The notes under the pieces were generated by a model, which worked only from the letters and a program-made list of their open reading frames with translations, searched no databases and was not told the origin of the DNA. 32,280 nt of DNA from Bacillota bacterium (GTDB taxonomy: Bacteria; Bacillota; Clostridia; Christensenellales; Aristaeellaceae): contig JAFADG010000048.1 in NCBI GenBank assembly GCA_023425025.1, positions 1 to 32,280 on the forward strand, given 5' to 3'. Made by a program: the position numbers and the translations under genes. Positions 22,514-31,002 of this stretch are shown piece by piece. How positions within the stretch are numbered: the stretch's first letter is position 1; every line of letters starts with the position of its first letter.

Positions 22514-24829
22514 ATGCAGGAGTTTCGCCAAAGGATGCGCAAAAAGGTATACAGGACATTTTTGATGTCCTTTTTGCTTGTGTTCGTGCTGCCCGCCATA
22601 GCGCTTGTCGGCTTTATGACGAACATGCTGGGAACGGTGGAAAAGGAACTGGAAACATCCAACCACCTGATGCTGGAACAGCTCAAAAGCGGCGCGGACG
22701 GGCAGCTGTTTGCCGTCATGCGCATTGGCGATACCCTGGTGGCGGATGACAAGGTGCTCTATTTTTCCAGCATCGTCGATCCGCTTCAGTATTTGAACAA
22801 CATTACCGCCTTTCAGACGCTGCGCACACTGATCCAGCAGATGACCAGCCTGCAGATTGCCAATGCCAGCATTAACAACAGCTATATCTATTTTGAGCGC
22901 AGTCAAAAAGTGATCGCCAACTCGGTGATGACCGGCACTGACTTTTTCCAGCGCCGGCTGACGGGCGAATTTTCCTCGTACGAGGATTGGCTGGCCTTCG
23001 TGAATATGGGCGGCAACGGCTTTGTGCAGCGGCCGGGCGGCGCGCTTTCGTACATGCGCACCATTTTTCGCGGCGCCATCCCCTCTGTCACGATCGTGAT
23101 CACGCTGGAAGACAGCATGCTCAGGCAATACCGCATGCTGGCGGCGGAAAAGCAGGGGCTGGGCTTCACCATTTTGGACAGGGACGGCCGTGCCCTTTTT
23201 TCCACGCTTGAAGAGGTATCGTTTGCGCCGGCGGTTGACCTGCGCGCGGCCAGCGGAGACCTGCACCATGTGGACAGTCCCCAGGGACAGCTTCGGGTAT
23301 CCTACAGCCGCAGCGGCGATACGGGCTGCGTATACGCCATTTCCATACCGGAAAGCGTGTATTGGACCAGGCTGACAACCATCCGCCAGGTAAGCGTGCT
23401 GCTGGTGGCGGTCATACTGGCGGTGGGCTTCTTTCTTTCCTTTGCGCTGGCCAAGCGCCAGTACAGGCCCATTCACGCCCTGCGCAGCTTTGTGGAAGGG
23501 GCCATCCCCGGCGGACAAGGGGAGGGCGGGGATGATTTTGCCTACCTGCACGAAATGATGCAGAGCATGAAAAACAGCCGGCTGACCATCAGCCAACGGC
23601 TGAAGTTTTCCAACCAGAACATGGAGCATTATGTGCTGGAATCGCTGATGTGGGGCACCTACGGCTCCATTGGCGAAGTAGAGGAGCAGCTTCTGGCCCT
23701 GGATATTGCCTTTGACAGCGATGATTTCGCGGTGGTGGGCTTTTGCGTGGAAGGGTTTACCGACAGCACCGTGCTGCCGGAGGACGGTCAGGAGGACGCC
23801 CAATTGATGCGCTTTGTGCTGCGCAACGTGTTTGCCGAACTGCTGGCCGGCTATAACGTAAGGCTGGTGGAGCTGCACGGCCTGATATACGCGCTTTTGT
23901 GCCTGCATAAGGGGCAGGAGCATTGGCAGGAGAAGCTGGAGGAAACGCTGCGAAACGGCCGGCTGATTTTGCGGGAAAATTTCGACCTGGGCATGACGAT
24001 TGCGGTGGGCCTTAAGGTACAGGGCCTGCACAGAATCCGCCAGGCGTATAACTGGGTGCGCGACGCCCTGGCAGCCCGGCAGCCCGGCGCCGAGGAATTG
24101 CTGGTGCACTGGAAGCAGGAGGCGGCGCAGGCCCCCGCGGACAAGGGGGCCGAAAAGCTGGAGGCCTCTGCCCACCGGCTGATGCAGCTGACGGCATCCG
24201 GAGATGCGGAAAACGCCCGGGCGGAGCTCATGACACTGAAAAAGGCAGCCGCCCAGCTGCCGGGCTGGTCTGTGCGCATGCAGTGCACCGTTTCTATGCA
24301 GGAGATACTGCAAAACCTGTCCCTTCGTTTTTCCAAAGAAGAAGTGGCGGCCGTTGCCCAGCGGGTGCAGCAGTACATGGAAGCGCCGCCGTCCAAGGAT
24401 GACTTTGCGGAGCTGAGCCATATTATCAAGGAAGCCTGCACCCTGTCATCAGGGGCGGGGGAAAACGTGAGACGGGCGGACATCGCACGAAAAGCGGACC
24501 AGTACATACAGGAAAACTACATGAAAAGCAGCATGTCCATCAGCTCTGTGGCGGAGCATTTGAACCTGACCGCCAGCTATGCTTCTGCCCTGTACAAGCG
24601 GCAGACCGGGCAGGCCATGCTGGACGCCATCAATCTGACCCGCATCCACCATGCCAAGCTGTTGCTCAATGGCAGCCACATGAGCCTGGAGCAGGTGGCC
24701 CAGCAGGTGGGCTACTTCAACAGCTCGTCGTTCATACGTACCTTCAAGAAATACGAGGGTATCACGCCGGGGCAGTATAGGGCGTTGAAGGCAAGGGCGG
24801 GGGAGGAGGAACGTGCTCCCGGCATATGA
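22514..24829 (+). CDS. Membrane-anchored AraC-family regulator (YesS/YtdP type)
   Basis: The 771-residue regulator combines an extracytoplasmic sensor with a DNA-binding domain. Helix 1 is at about 15-38 and helix 2 at about 293-316; the Cache-like domain between them would sense sugar or sugar-bound protein. A long cytoplasmic linker leads to a C-terminal AraC double helix-turn-helix (about 655-760) with SISSVAEHLNLTASYASALYKRQTG and the signature EQVAQQVGYFNSSSFIRTFKKYEGITPGQYR. B. subtilis YesS (rhamnogalacturonan) and YtdP share this design and size. ATG 22514 is chosen for its GGAGG. The gene is divergent from the binding-protein gene, which it probably activates. Its stop codon lies inside the following terminator stem. 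Confidence 0.9.
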   Translation: MQEFRQRMRKKVYRTFLMSFLLVFVLPAIALVGFMTNMLGTVEKELETSNHLMLEQLKSGADGQLFAVMRIGDTLVADDKVLYFSSIVDPLQYLNNITAFQTLRTLIQQMTSLQIANASINNSYIYFERSQKVIANSVMTGTDFFQRRLTGEFSSYEDWLAFVNMGGNGFVQRPGGALSYMRTIFRGAIPSVTIVITLEDSMLRQYRMLAAEKQGLGFTILDRDGRALFSTLEEVSFAPAVDLRAASGDLHHVDSPQGQLRVSYSRSGDTGCVYAISIPESVYWTRLTTIRQVSVLLVAVILAVGFFLSFALAKRQYRPIHALRSFVEGAIPGGQGEGGDDFAYLHEMMQSMKNSRLTISQRLKFSNQNMEHYVLESLMWGTYGSIGEVEEQLLALDIAFDSDDFAVVGFCVEGFTDSTVLPEDGQEDAQLMRFVLRNVFAELLAGYNVRLVELHGLIYALLCLHKGQEHWQEKLEETLRNGRLILRENFDLGMTIAVGLKVQGLHRIRQAYNWVRDALAARQPGAEELLVHWKQEAAQAPADKGAEKLEASAHRLMQLTASGDAENARAELMTLKKAAAQLPGWSVRMQCTVSMQEILQNLSLRFSKEEVAAVAQRVQQYMEAPPSKDDFAELSHIIKEACTLSSGAGENVRRADIARKADQYIQENYMKSSMSISSVAEHLNLTASYASALYKRQTGQAMLDAINLTRIHHAKLLLNGSHMSLEQVAQQVGYFNSSSFIRTFKKYEGITPGQYRALKARAGEEERAPGI

Positions 24830-24872
24830 AAAATACCCGGGGCGCACTGCCTCCGGGTATTTTTCATATGCC
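24821..24872. terminator. Bidirectional terminator overlapping a stop codon
   Basis: Perfect 20-base arms (24821-24840 and 24853-24872) around a 12-base loop contain ATACCCGG/CCGGGTAT with flanking A5 and T5 runs, so both strands get a GC stem followed by T-rich sequence. The regulator stop codon (24827-24829) is within the left arm. The convergent gene ends at 24896. Confidence 0.9.
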
Positions 24873-24895
24873 AATAAAGGACCAAAGGCTTTCGG

Positions 24896-25228
24896 TCAGA
24901 TGTAAGGCTGCATGGCGTCGATAACTGCCTTTTCAAAATTTTTGGCGGTTCCCCAATCAAAATTAAAGAGCGCCCCCTGGCTGCCGCCCGAGCCAATGGC
25001 CACCACGGCGGTGCTGCCTTCGAGGTTCTCGATGAGAACCGTAAGGCTGGCCCGGCTGGAATTGCGCATGTAGTATTTATCGTAAACCAAAAGAATGGCT
25101 GTTTTCCCGTCCGGCGATGTGCTTTGATGGGAGGCGATCAGTTCAACGCTCATACCGCTGTTTTGCACAGCGCTCAAAATAATGCCCTTTGCCGCGCCGG
25201 GCGCAAGGTTTATGGTCATTCTTACCAT
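24896..25228 (-). CDS. Small conserved protein, DUF6054-like
   Basis: The 110-residue protein has no membrane segment or signal. It resembles the DUF6054 family, recognised from KYYMRNSSRASLTVLIE (about 51-67) and the glycine-rich VAIGSGGSQGALFNFDWG (about 76-93) leading to a C-terminal helix FEKAVIDAMQ. The function of the family is unknown to me. AGGAGGTGG precedes the ATG and a good promoter lies 40 bases upstream, so it is expressed on its own. It sits between the pectin regulator and kduD, but nothing in it points to sugar metabolism. A longer in-frame start at 26038 would run through kduD in another frame and is rejected. Confidence 0.8.
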   Translation of the reverse strand: MVRMTINLAPGAAKGIILSAVQNSGMSVELIASHQSTSPDGKTAILLVYDKYYMRNSSRASLTVLIENLEGSTAVVAIGSGGSQGALFNFDWGTAKNFEKAVIDAMQPYI

Positions 25229-25267
25229 GACGCCACCTCCTGTAAAGCCCTTGGTTGCTGTGAGGAG

Positions 25268-25297
25268 AGTATAACACATCATCCGGCGGGACAGCAA
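25268..25297 (-). promoter_or_regulatory. Promoter of the DUF6054-like gene
   Basis: On the minus strand TTGCTG (25297-25292), an 18-base spacer and TATACT (25273-25268) with a TGT extension lie 40 bases before ATG 25228. Confidence 0.6.
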
Positions 25298-25364
25298 GAA
25301 ACTTCCAGCAGCGGTGTCGAAGGCAGATGCGTTAGGCAGCGCATGGCCCATGATCTTCCCAATG

Positions 25365-25421
25365 AAAGTTTTTGAGGGATAAGTGCGGGAAGGGGCCCTT
25401 TTCAAAAAGGCCCCTTCCCGC
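25365..25421. repeat. Hairpin repeat downstream of kduD
   Basis: AAAGTTTTTGAGGGAT (25365-25380) precedes perfect 13-base arms (25385-25397 with 25409-25421), extended inside by T4/A4 after one bulged base. The same unit occurs inverted at 28094-28149 and, interrupted, at 9038-9171. It lies just past the kduD stop and may help end that transcript. Confidence 0.75.
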
Positions 25422-25449
25422 AAAATATTCTGTTTCTGTTTTCCGCTCC

Positions 25450-26232
25450 TTACGGCTGCTTGCCGATGTAGGCCAGGATGCCGCCGTCCACATACAGTAT
25501 GTGGCCGTTGACAAAGTCGGAGGCGGGGGAGGCCAGGAACACGGCCGGCCCCACCAGATCGTCCGTCGTGCCCCAGCGGTTGGCGGGCGTCTTGGCAAGG
25601 ATGAATTTGTTGAAGGGGTGCTCCGGCGTGCGCAGCGGCGCGGTTTGGGGTGTCTCGATATAGCCTGGGCCCAGGCCGTTGCACTGGATGTTGAATTCGC
25701 CGTACTCGCTGGCGATGTTCCGTGTCAGCATCTTCAATCCGCCCTTGGCCGCCGCGTAGGCGGAGACCGTTTCCCGGCCCAGTTCCGACATCATGGAGCA
25801 GATGTTGATGATCTTGCCGCCGCCCTTTTTGATCATGGCGGGGATCACGGCCTTGGCGACGATAAAGGGGGCGTTCAGGTCCACATCGATGACCTGCCTG
25901 AAATCCGCCGCGGACATCTCGATCATGGGGATGCGTTTGATGATGCCGGCGTTGTTGACCAGGATGTCGATGACGCCGACTTCCTTTTCGATTTTGGCCA
26001 CCAGTCCGTTCACCGCGTTTTCGTCGGTTACGTCGCACACGTAGCCGTGGGCCTCGATGCCTTCGGCCTTGTAGGCCGCGATGCCCTTGTCTACGAGATC
26101 CTGGTTGATGTCGTTGAAGGTGATGGTGGCGCCGCTTTTGGCCAAACCAGTGGCGATGGAATAGCCGATGCCGTAGGAGCCGCCGGTGACCAGGGCTACC
26201 TTGCCGGTCAGGTCAAACAGATTCACGCTCAT
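25450..26232 (-). CDS. kduD: 2-dehydro-3-deoxy-D-gluconate 5-dehydrogenase (KduD), SDR family
   Basis: The 260-residue short-chain dehydrogenase reduces 2,5-diketo-3-deoxygluconate to 2-keto-3-deoxygluconate in pectin breakdown. It has the cofactor motif TGGSYGIG (about 16-23), the CDVTDE segment, NNAGI (about 92-96) and the catalytic serine, tyrosine and lysine in NICSMMSELGRETVSAYAAAK. GPGYIETPQTAPLR and the ending HILYVDGGILAYIG are typical of the KduD/gluconate 5-dehydrogenase group, which sequence alone cannot separate. Position right after kduI (12-base gap, with the kduI TAA inside TAAGGAGG) favours KduD. Confidence 0.9.
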   Translation of the reverse strand: MSVNLFDLTGKVALVTGGSYGIGYSIATGLAKSGATITFNDINQDLVDKGIAAYKAEGIEAHGYVCDVTDENAVNGLVAKIEKEVGVIDILVNNAGIIKRIPMIEMSAADFRQVIDVDLNAPFIVAKAVIPAMIKKGGGKIINICSMMSELGRETVSAYAAAKGGLKMLTRNIASEYGEFNIQCNGLGPGYIETPQTAPLRTPEHPFNKFILAKTPANRWGTTDDLVGPAVFLASPASDFVNGHILYVDGGILAYIGKQP

Positions 26233-26244
26233 TTTGTATCCTCC

Positions 26245-27087
26245 TTAGCGCAGGTCGGTGGTGGCGATGCCGTCCATGTCGCCAAAAGCCAGGTTTTCCC
26301 CGCCCATGGCCCAGATAAAGGAATAGTTGGCCGTGCCAACCCCGGAGTGGATGGACCAGGAGGGGCTGATGACCGCTTGCTCGTTCTGCATCACGATATG
26401 GCGGGTTTGCTGGCCTTCGCCCATCATGTGGAAGACCACGTTGTCCTGGGGGATTTCAAAGTAGAAGTACACCTCCATGCGCCGCTCGTGGGTGTGGGCG
26501 GGCATGGTGTTCCACACGCTGCCGGGCTCCAGGGTGGTAAGGCCCATGGAAAGCTGGCAGGTTTTGAGAACATCCGGGTGGATGAACTGGTTGATGACGC
26601 GCTTGTTGCTGGTTTCCAGGCTGCCCATGGGCTTTTTCGCCGCTTCGGCAATTGTGATCAGCCTGGTCTCATAAGAGGTGTGGGCCGGAGCGCTGACCAT
26701 GTAGAACTTGGCGGGGGCGCTGCTGTTCAACGATTCAAAGAATACTTCCTTTGCGCCGCGGGTGATGTACAGGCAATCCTTGTAGCCCAGTTCATACGCG
26801 GTGCCGTCCACCGTCACCTTGCCTTTGCCGCCCAGGTTGAACAGGCCCATTTCCCGGCGCTCAAGGAAAAAGTTCGTGCCAAAGCGCTTCCACACATCAA
26901 TGCCCTTGTTGACAGGCACCTTTTCCGTGACAGGCATGACCCCCAGGGTCACCATCCTGTCCACATGGCTGTATACCGCGGTGACGGTATCGGGTACAAA
27001 GAGCGTTTCGATCAGGAACTCTGTACGCATCTCCTCGGTGGTATAGCGCTTGAAGTCCCGCTGGTTGGCCGAATACCGGATATCCAT
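26245..27087 (-). CDS. kduI: 5-keto-4-deoxyuronate isomerase (KduI)
   Basis: The 280-residue cupin-type isomerase (E. coli KduI has 278) converts 5-keto-4-deoxyuronate to 2,5-diketo-3-deoxygluconate. Its zinc site is visible: two histidines and a glutamate in PAHTHERRMEVYFYF (about 193-207) and the later histidine in SPSWSIHSGVGT. The opening MDIRYSANQRDFKRYTTEEMR and ending NLAFGDMDGIATTDLR are near-diagnostic. AAAGGAGG precedes the ATG. It is the first gene of kduI-kduD and is divergent from an AraC regulator. Confidence 0.96.
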   Translation of the reverse strand: MDIRYSANQRDFKRYTTEEMRTEFLIETLFVPDTVTAVYSHVDRMVTLGVMPVTEKVPVNKGIDVWKRFGTNFFLERREMGLFNLGGKGKVTVDGTAYELGYKDCLYITRGAKEVFFESLNSSAPAKFYMVSAPAHTSYETRLITIAEAAKKPMGSLETSNKRVINQFIHPDVLKTCQLSMGLTTLEPGSVWNTMPAHTHERRMEVYFYFEIPQDNVVFHMMGEGQQTRHIVMQNEQAVISPSWSIHSGVGTANYSFIWAMGGENLAFGDMDGIATTDLR

Positions 27088-27132
27088 ATTGCTTCCTCCT
27101 TTGCTTTGGGCTGGTTTTCCAGTGTTGATTGC

Positions 27133-27199
27133 ATTATATCATTTAGTAATGCGAAAATCTTTGTTTATATTGCCGCGAATCTTGGGTTTCTGATATAAT
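27133..27199. promoter_or_regulatory. Divergent promoters of kduI and its AraC regulator
   Basis: TGATATAAT occurs on the minus strand (27141-27133, for kduI) and on the plus strand (27191-27199, for the regulator), making a 9-bp inverted repeat. The plus promoter has TTGCCG (27170-27175) 18 bases upstream. The kduI promoter has no recognisable -35, which suggests dependence on an activator bound in the AT-rich 27142-27169 segment. Confidence 0.6.
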
Positions 27200-27219
27200 A
27201 CGGCCAAGGGGGAACGCAT

Positions 27220-28071
27220 ATGAAGGAAATGTACTCCTGCCATGAGGCCATCGATCAGTGCCTTGCCAGCCGGCGCTTTGCCATCGCCCATCTGCTTCAG
27301 GAAGAAAAGACCATGGCCATGCATATCCACGACTGCTACGAAATGTATTATTCCATCTCCGGGGGCAAGCAGTTTTTGATCGACAACACCTGCTATACCG
27401 TGGACCCCGGCGACTTGTTTCTGGTCAACAATTTCGAAAGCCATTGCCTGTCCCGGGTGGACGACAACGCCCACGAGCGGATCGTGATCTCCATCCACCC
27501 GGAGTACCTGCGTACCCTGTCCAGCCGGGAGACGGACCTGACCAGGTGCTTCCAGCGGCGGGAAGGCGCTTTGCGCTGCAAGCTGCCCCTGCCCCCGGAG
27601 GCCCAAAGCCGCTTTCTGTATTTATTGCACAAGCTGCAGGAAGCAAAGGGCTACGGCGCCGACGTGATGGAAAACGCCATCTTTACGGAGCTGATGGTGT
27701 TGGTGAATCGCCTGTACGGCGCCAAGGAAGAGAAGGCGGCGGAATACCGCTACCACCCCGTGGTGGAAAAGATCATCGCCTACATCAACGCCCATATTGG
27801 GGAAAAGATTACGCTTTGCGTACTGGCGGACAGCATGTATTTGAGCCAGGCGTACATCTGCCGCATTTTCAAGGCGGAAACCGGCACGAGCATCAACAAA
27901 TACATTACCGCCCGCCGCATCAGCATTGCCAAGGCCCGCCTGGGCGAGGGCCTGACCGTGGCCGAGGCCTGCGAGCAAAGCGGCTTCAACGACTACACCA
28001 ACTTTGTCACCCTCTTCACCCGCCTGGTAGGCATCACCCCCAAACAGTATGCCCTGCACAACGCGAGGTAA
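27220..28071 (+). CDS. Cupin-type AraC-family regulator of kduI-kduD
   Basis: The 283-residue soluble regulator has an N-terminal cupin sugar-sensing domain (MHIHDCYEMYYSISGG at about 29-44, VDPGDLFLVNNFESHCL at about 63-79). A C-terminal AraC double helix-turn-helix (about 185-280) follows, with LCVLADSMYLSQAYICRIFK and AEACEQSGFNDYTNFVTLFTRLVGITPKQYA. GGGGGA precedes the ATG. It diverges from kduI, so it most likely controls that operon and senses a uronate intermediate. The ligand is inferred. Confidence 0.88.
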   Translation: MKEMYSCHEAIDQCLASRRFAIAHLLQEEKTMAMHIHDCYEMYYSISGGKQFLIDNTCYTVDPGDLFLVNNFESHCLSRVDDNAHERIVISIHPEYLRTLSSRETDLTRCFQRREGALRCKLPLPPEAQSRFLYLLHKLQEAKGYGADVMENAIFTELMVLVNRLYGAKEEKAAEYRYHPVVEKIIAYINAHIGEKITLCVLADSMYLSQAYICRIFKAETGTSINKYITARRISIAKARLGEGLTVAEACEQSGFNDYTNFVTLFTRLVGITPKQYALHNAR

Positions 28072-28093
28072 ACGAAAGATAACGAGATATAAT

Positions 28094-28149
28094 GCGGGGA
28101 AGGGCCTTTTTGAAAAAGGCCCTTCCCCGCACCCCATCCTCAAAAACTT
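28094..28149. repeat. Near-perfect palindromic hairpin repeat
   Basis: Eighteen-base arms (28094-28111 and 28113-28130) are separated by one G. The flank to 28149, read on the minus strand, is AAGTTTTTGAGGATGGGG, so this is an inverted copy of the 25365-25421 unit. It lies between the convergent AraC and GH125-like genes and could terminate either. The remaining 28150-28342 holds nothing I can recognise. Confidence 0.75.
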
Positions 28150-28342
28150 CGTTTTATGGGGAACTGTATTGATCTGTTCGGGTTATTTATATCCGGATGA
28201 TCCATTGAGAATATGAAATCAGCATACAACATCATACAAGCGGAAGCCGGCACAGGCGGGCGCTGGACATAAGAATACATGGGTGGAAAAGGTCTGCGCA
28301 GCAACAGAACCAATTCTGTGTTGAACTTATCGGGCAAAGAAT

Positions 28343-30133
28343 CTACATTGTCTTTTCTCCAAACGCCTTATCCAGCGCATACGCCAGAAAGCCCGCGCAG
28401 GTGGCAAAGGACTCGCCGGTTGCGCATTCGCCGGTTTCCTCGTGCACGCTTTCGCAGGCGATGCCGTTGTCCAGTTCGGTGCGCATAAGATGCTCCCGGG
28501 CGGTATCCTTGTGCCCGCACAACAGGCTGTTGGCGATGGAAAGCACCCAGGGGTGCGGCGCGTGGGCGCAGCCGATTTCGGCAATGGGCTTGCCGGCAAA
28601 GGAGTAGGGGTATTGGGGGTCGCGGATCATGGCGGTGGTATGCACATATACCGGATCGCCGGCATCGCAGAAGCCATGGTGCGCAAGCAGCAGCAGGCTC
28701 CCCGGCGGCTCGTCGTATACGTCGTACTTGCCGGCAAGGTCGGCGGACCAGCAGAAGAACCGCTTCCCTTCCCGCTCCTTGACCATGTGTTCATGAATGG
28801 CGGCCTTCACCTTTTCCGCCTGGGCGGCAAGATCAGCCCGGTTCAGCCGTGCGCCAAGGTCTGTCAATATGCGCCATACCAGCACGTTGTCGTACGTCAG
28901 GTAGGGATAAACACAAACGTCGTCGGTGGGCTGCAAAAAGGTTTCGTACAGGTCGATGTCCGGATGCTTTTTGCTTTCGAGGATGGTGAGGATACGCCGG
29001 ATGCCTGCTTGAATGTGTTGTTCGCCCAAGAAGGCGTCATCACCGGTGGCTTTCAGATACCTTTCCAGTGCCAGGATGGGTGCGCAAAGCTCATCCAGCT
29101 CAAAGCCCGGCTCCAACACCGTGCCGTCGATGAACCGGCTGTGGATGCCCACGTTGCGTATCTGCCGCGTGAATACGTGGTGCAGTATATCCCTGGCGTA
29201 AGCGGGGTCGGCCATCAGTATGGCCGGGAAGCACCAGAGCAGGCTGTCTCTGTCCCAATAGGCGCAGGAGACGTAGTATCTTGGGCTGCGGGAGGTCATG
29301 AGCACCAACTCCTCCGTATCCAGCGTGCGGCCGGAGGCGAAAAAGAAGCTGAAAAACATGTTGGTATTGAGCAGTGTGTTAAGCTTGGGGTCTTTGATGG
29401 GCCGCTCCCGCTTTTTCAGCCAGGCGCGGGTTTCTTGGAACATGATGTCAAAACCCCGGCGGTACAGCTCCTTGGCGCTGGTGGAGGCAGCCACCTCCTC
29501 ATAGCCCAGGCCGAAGATATAATCCACAACGGCTTCCTCGCCGGGGGCAAGGGACCAGGCTTTGTTCAGATCAAACCGCAGGACGCCGTCCGCACCTTTT
29601 TCGTACCTTTCCTGTATGTCGTCCGCATAGATGGGTGCGAAGGCGAAAAGGGGTAGGCCGGTGCGCAGCTCCATGACAGAATGGTGGTTCCAGCCGCTTT
29701 TTAATAGATATGTTTCCCCGCCCACCGGCTTGGATTCGTTGACCTCGTGCAGTGTCCGGCCCCAGCAGCCGGCAAGACCGGCACCGCAATCAATGGTCTT
29801 TGCACCTGTGTTTTTCACCTGCAAGCGGTAAAAGAATGCCCGTTCGTTCAGCGGGCAAAGGATTGTTCCCTTTGCCCACAGGGGGCCGCTTTCGCCTGTA
29901 AAGCCGGGAATCCAATAATGGGTTCTTTCCCACACAAGTTTATTGAAAACGACGGCCTGCCCGTTTACGGTGAATACGGGCCGGATCAGCGGTTCGCCGC
30001 CGCCTCCTTGCATTTCCAGCATGCCCTTGGCGCCCATGTGCAAAAAGGTAAGCCCCTCGATGGCCCCATCCCCTTCCCGAAGGGTGGGGAGGGAAAGGTA
30101 TTCGTTGCCCGTTACCTGGTATTTCACCTTCAT
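28343..30133 (-). CDS. GH125-like six-hairpin glycosidase with N-terminal beta domain
   Basis: The 596-residue protein has no signal peptide and acts in the cytoplasm. Residues 1 to about 220 look like a beta-sandwich. The rest matches GH125 (alpha/alpha)6 exo-alpha-1,6-mannosidases in block order: WDRDS (293-297), ELDELCAP (345-352), PTDD (402-405, aligned with the acid region PSDD), DEPPGSLLLLAHHGFC, RDPQYPYSFAGK, and ESVHEETGE (561-569, aligned with the base region ESFH). The alignment is from memory of pneumococcal and clostridial enzymes. Overall similarity is remote and the extra domain is unusual, so the substrate may differ. ATG 30133 has AAAGGAGA six bases upstream; a frame from 30379 would overlap the permease gene. 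It is 11 bases from the upstream permease gene and cotranscribed. Confidence 0.75.
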   Translation of the reverse strand: MKVKYQVTGNEYLSLPTLREGDGAIEGLTFLHMGAKGMLEMQGGGGEPLIRPVFTVNGQAVVFNKLVWERTHYWIPGFTGESGPLWAKGTILCPLNERAFFYRLQVKNTGAKTIDCGAGLAGCWGRTLHEVNESKPVGGETYLLKSGWNHHSVMELRTGLPLFAFAPIYADDIQERYEKGADGVLRFDLNKAWSLAPGEEAVVDYIFGLGYEEVAASTSAKELYRRGFDIMFQETRAWLKKRERPIKDPKLNTLLNTNMFFSFFFASGRTLDTEELVLMTSRSPRYYVSCAYWDRDSLLWCFPAILMADPAYARDILHHVFTRQIRNVGIHSRFIDGTVLEPGFELDELCAPILALERYLKATGDDAFLGEQHIQAGIRRILTILESKKHPDIDLYETFLQPTDDVCVYPYLTYDNVLVWRILTDLGARLNRADLAAQAEKVKAAIHEHMVKEREGKRFFCWSADLAGKYDVYDEPPGSLLLLAHHGFCDAGDPVYVHTTAMIRDPQYPYSFAGKPIAEIGCAHAPHPWVLSIANSLLCGHKDTAREHLMRTELDNGIACESVHEETGECATGESFATCAGFLAYALDKAFGEKTM

Positions 30134-30144
30134 TTGAATCTCCT

Positions 30145-31002
30145 TTACGCCTTGACGGAGCCTTCGGACAGGCCCGACACCACGAATTTCTTTTGGAAGG
30201 CCACAAACAGCATCAATATCGGGATTTGCACCAATATGGAGGCGGCGAAGATCCATTCCCAGCGGGTGGCGTGCTGGCCGCGGAGCGTTTGAATCATCAA
30301 CGGCAGCGTCGTAAGGCTTTGCACGCCGCCTACCACCACCTTGGCGGTAAAGAATTCTTCCCACGTGCCCTGAAAGCAAAAGATGGCCAGAGTGCCGATG
30401 GCCGGCAGCATGAGGGGCAGCATCACCTGAAAGAAGGTGGCGAAGTGCCCGCCGCCGTCAATGCGCACAGATTCCTCCAGTTCCTTGGGCAGCGCCGCGA
30501 AGGGGCCCCGCAAAAAGAAGGTGTTGCCGCAGATGCCGGTGCCCACGTATAAGAGGATCAGCCCCGCCCGGGTGCCGATCAGACCATTGGTTTGCGCATC
30601 CCACGGCAGGCGGATGCCCTGCAGCACCAGAAACTGCGGGATGATGCTCAAAAACCCCGGGATCATCAGCGTGACAAGATAAATGCGGAACAGTGCCTCC
30701 CGGCCGAAAAAGTCGATGCGGGCAAAGCCGTAGGCGGACAGGGAGGAAACCAGCACCACAAACACCACCGTGCACACGGCGACGATCAGGCTGTTCATGG
30801 CCGCCTGGGGCAGATTGGACTGGGTAAGCACATGCTCATAGGCGGCGAAATGAAGCTGCGAGGGCAGTATTTTGGGCGGATAGGGCAGCACATAGCTGAA
30901 CTCCTCAAAGGAGTTTGTGATCATAAACAGGTAGGGCAGTACGAACACGGCCGCGCAGGCGAACAAAAGCAGCCAGAAGAAAAAACGGGAAAGCACCTTC
31001 AT
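30145..31002 (-). CDS. Carbohydrate ABC permease, UgpE/MalG type
   Basis: The 285-residue inner-membrane permease has six predicted helices and the EAA-type loop LEESVRIDGGGHFATFFQVMLP at about 178-199. Its C-terminus KKFVVSGLSEGSVKA is the usual ending of CUT1 permeases. ATG 31002 overlaps the upstream stop (TGATG); a GTG three bases earlier is the alternative. It pairs with the upstream permease and precedes the GH125-like enzyme, which should act on what it imports. Confidence 0.88.
   Translation of the reverse strand: MKVLSRFFFWLLLFACAAVFVLPYLFMITNSFEEFSYVLPYPPKILPSQLHFAAYEHVLTQSNLPQAAMNSLIVAVCTVVFVVLVSSLSAYGFARIDFFGREALFRIYLVTLMIPGFLSIIPQFLVLQGIRLPWDAQTNGLIGTRAGLILLYVGTGICGNTFFLRGPFAALPKELEESVRIDGGGHFATFFQVMLPLMLPAIGTLAIFCFQGTWEEFFTAKVVVGGVQSLTTLPLMIQTLRGQHATRWEWIFAASILVQIPILMLFVAFQKKFVVSGLSEGSVKA

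Noticed and set aside
22379..24421. 680-codon open frame antisense to the YesS-like regulator
   Set aside because: Same reason: opposite a clear multidomain gene, low-complexity histidine/glutamine-rich translation, no motif.
24896..26038. 380-codon frame joining the DUF6054-like gene to a frame inside kduD
   Set aside because: The upstream part is an arginine-rich out-of-frame reading of kduD. The real gene has its own ribosome site and promoter.
25372..27198. 608-codon frame antisense to kduD and kduI
   Set aside because: It spans two well-identified genes and their ribosome sites; its glycine/valine/histidine-rich product has no family features.
28088..28093. TATAAT box before the palindrome at 28094
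   Set aside because: It sits just after the AraC stop codon, has no -35 and leads only into the hairpin, so it is probably chance.
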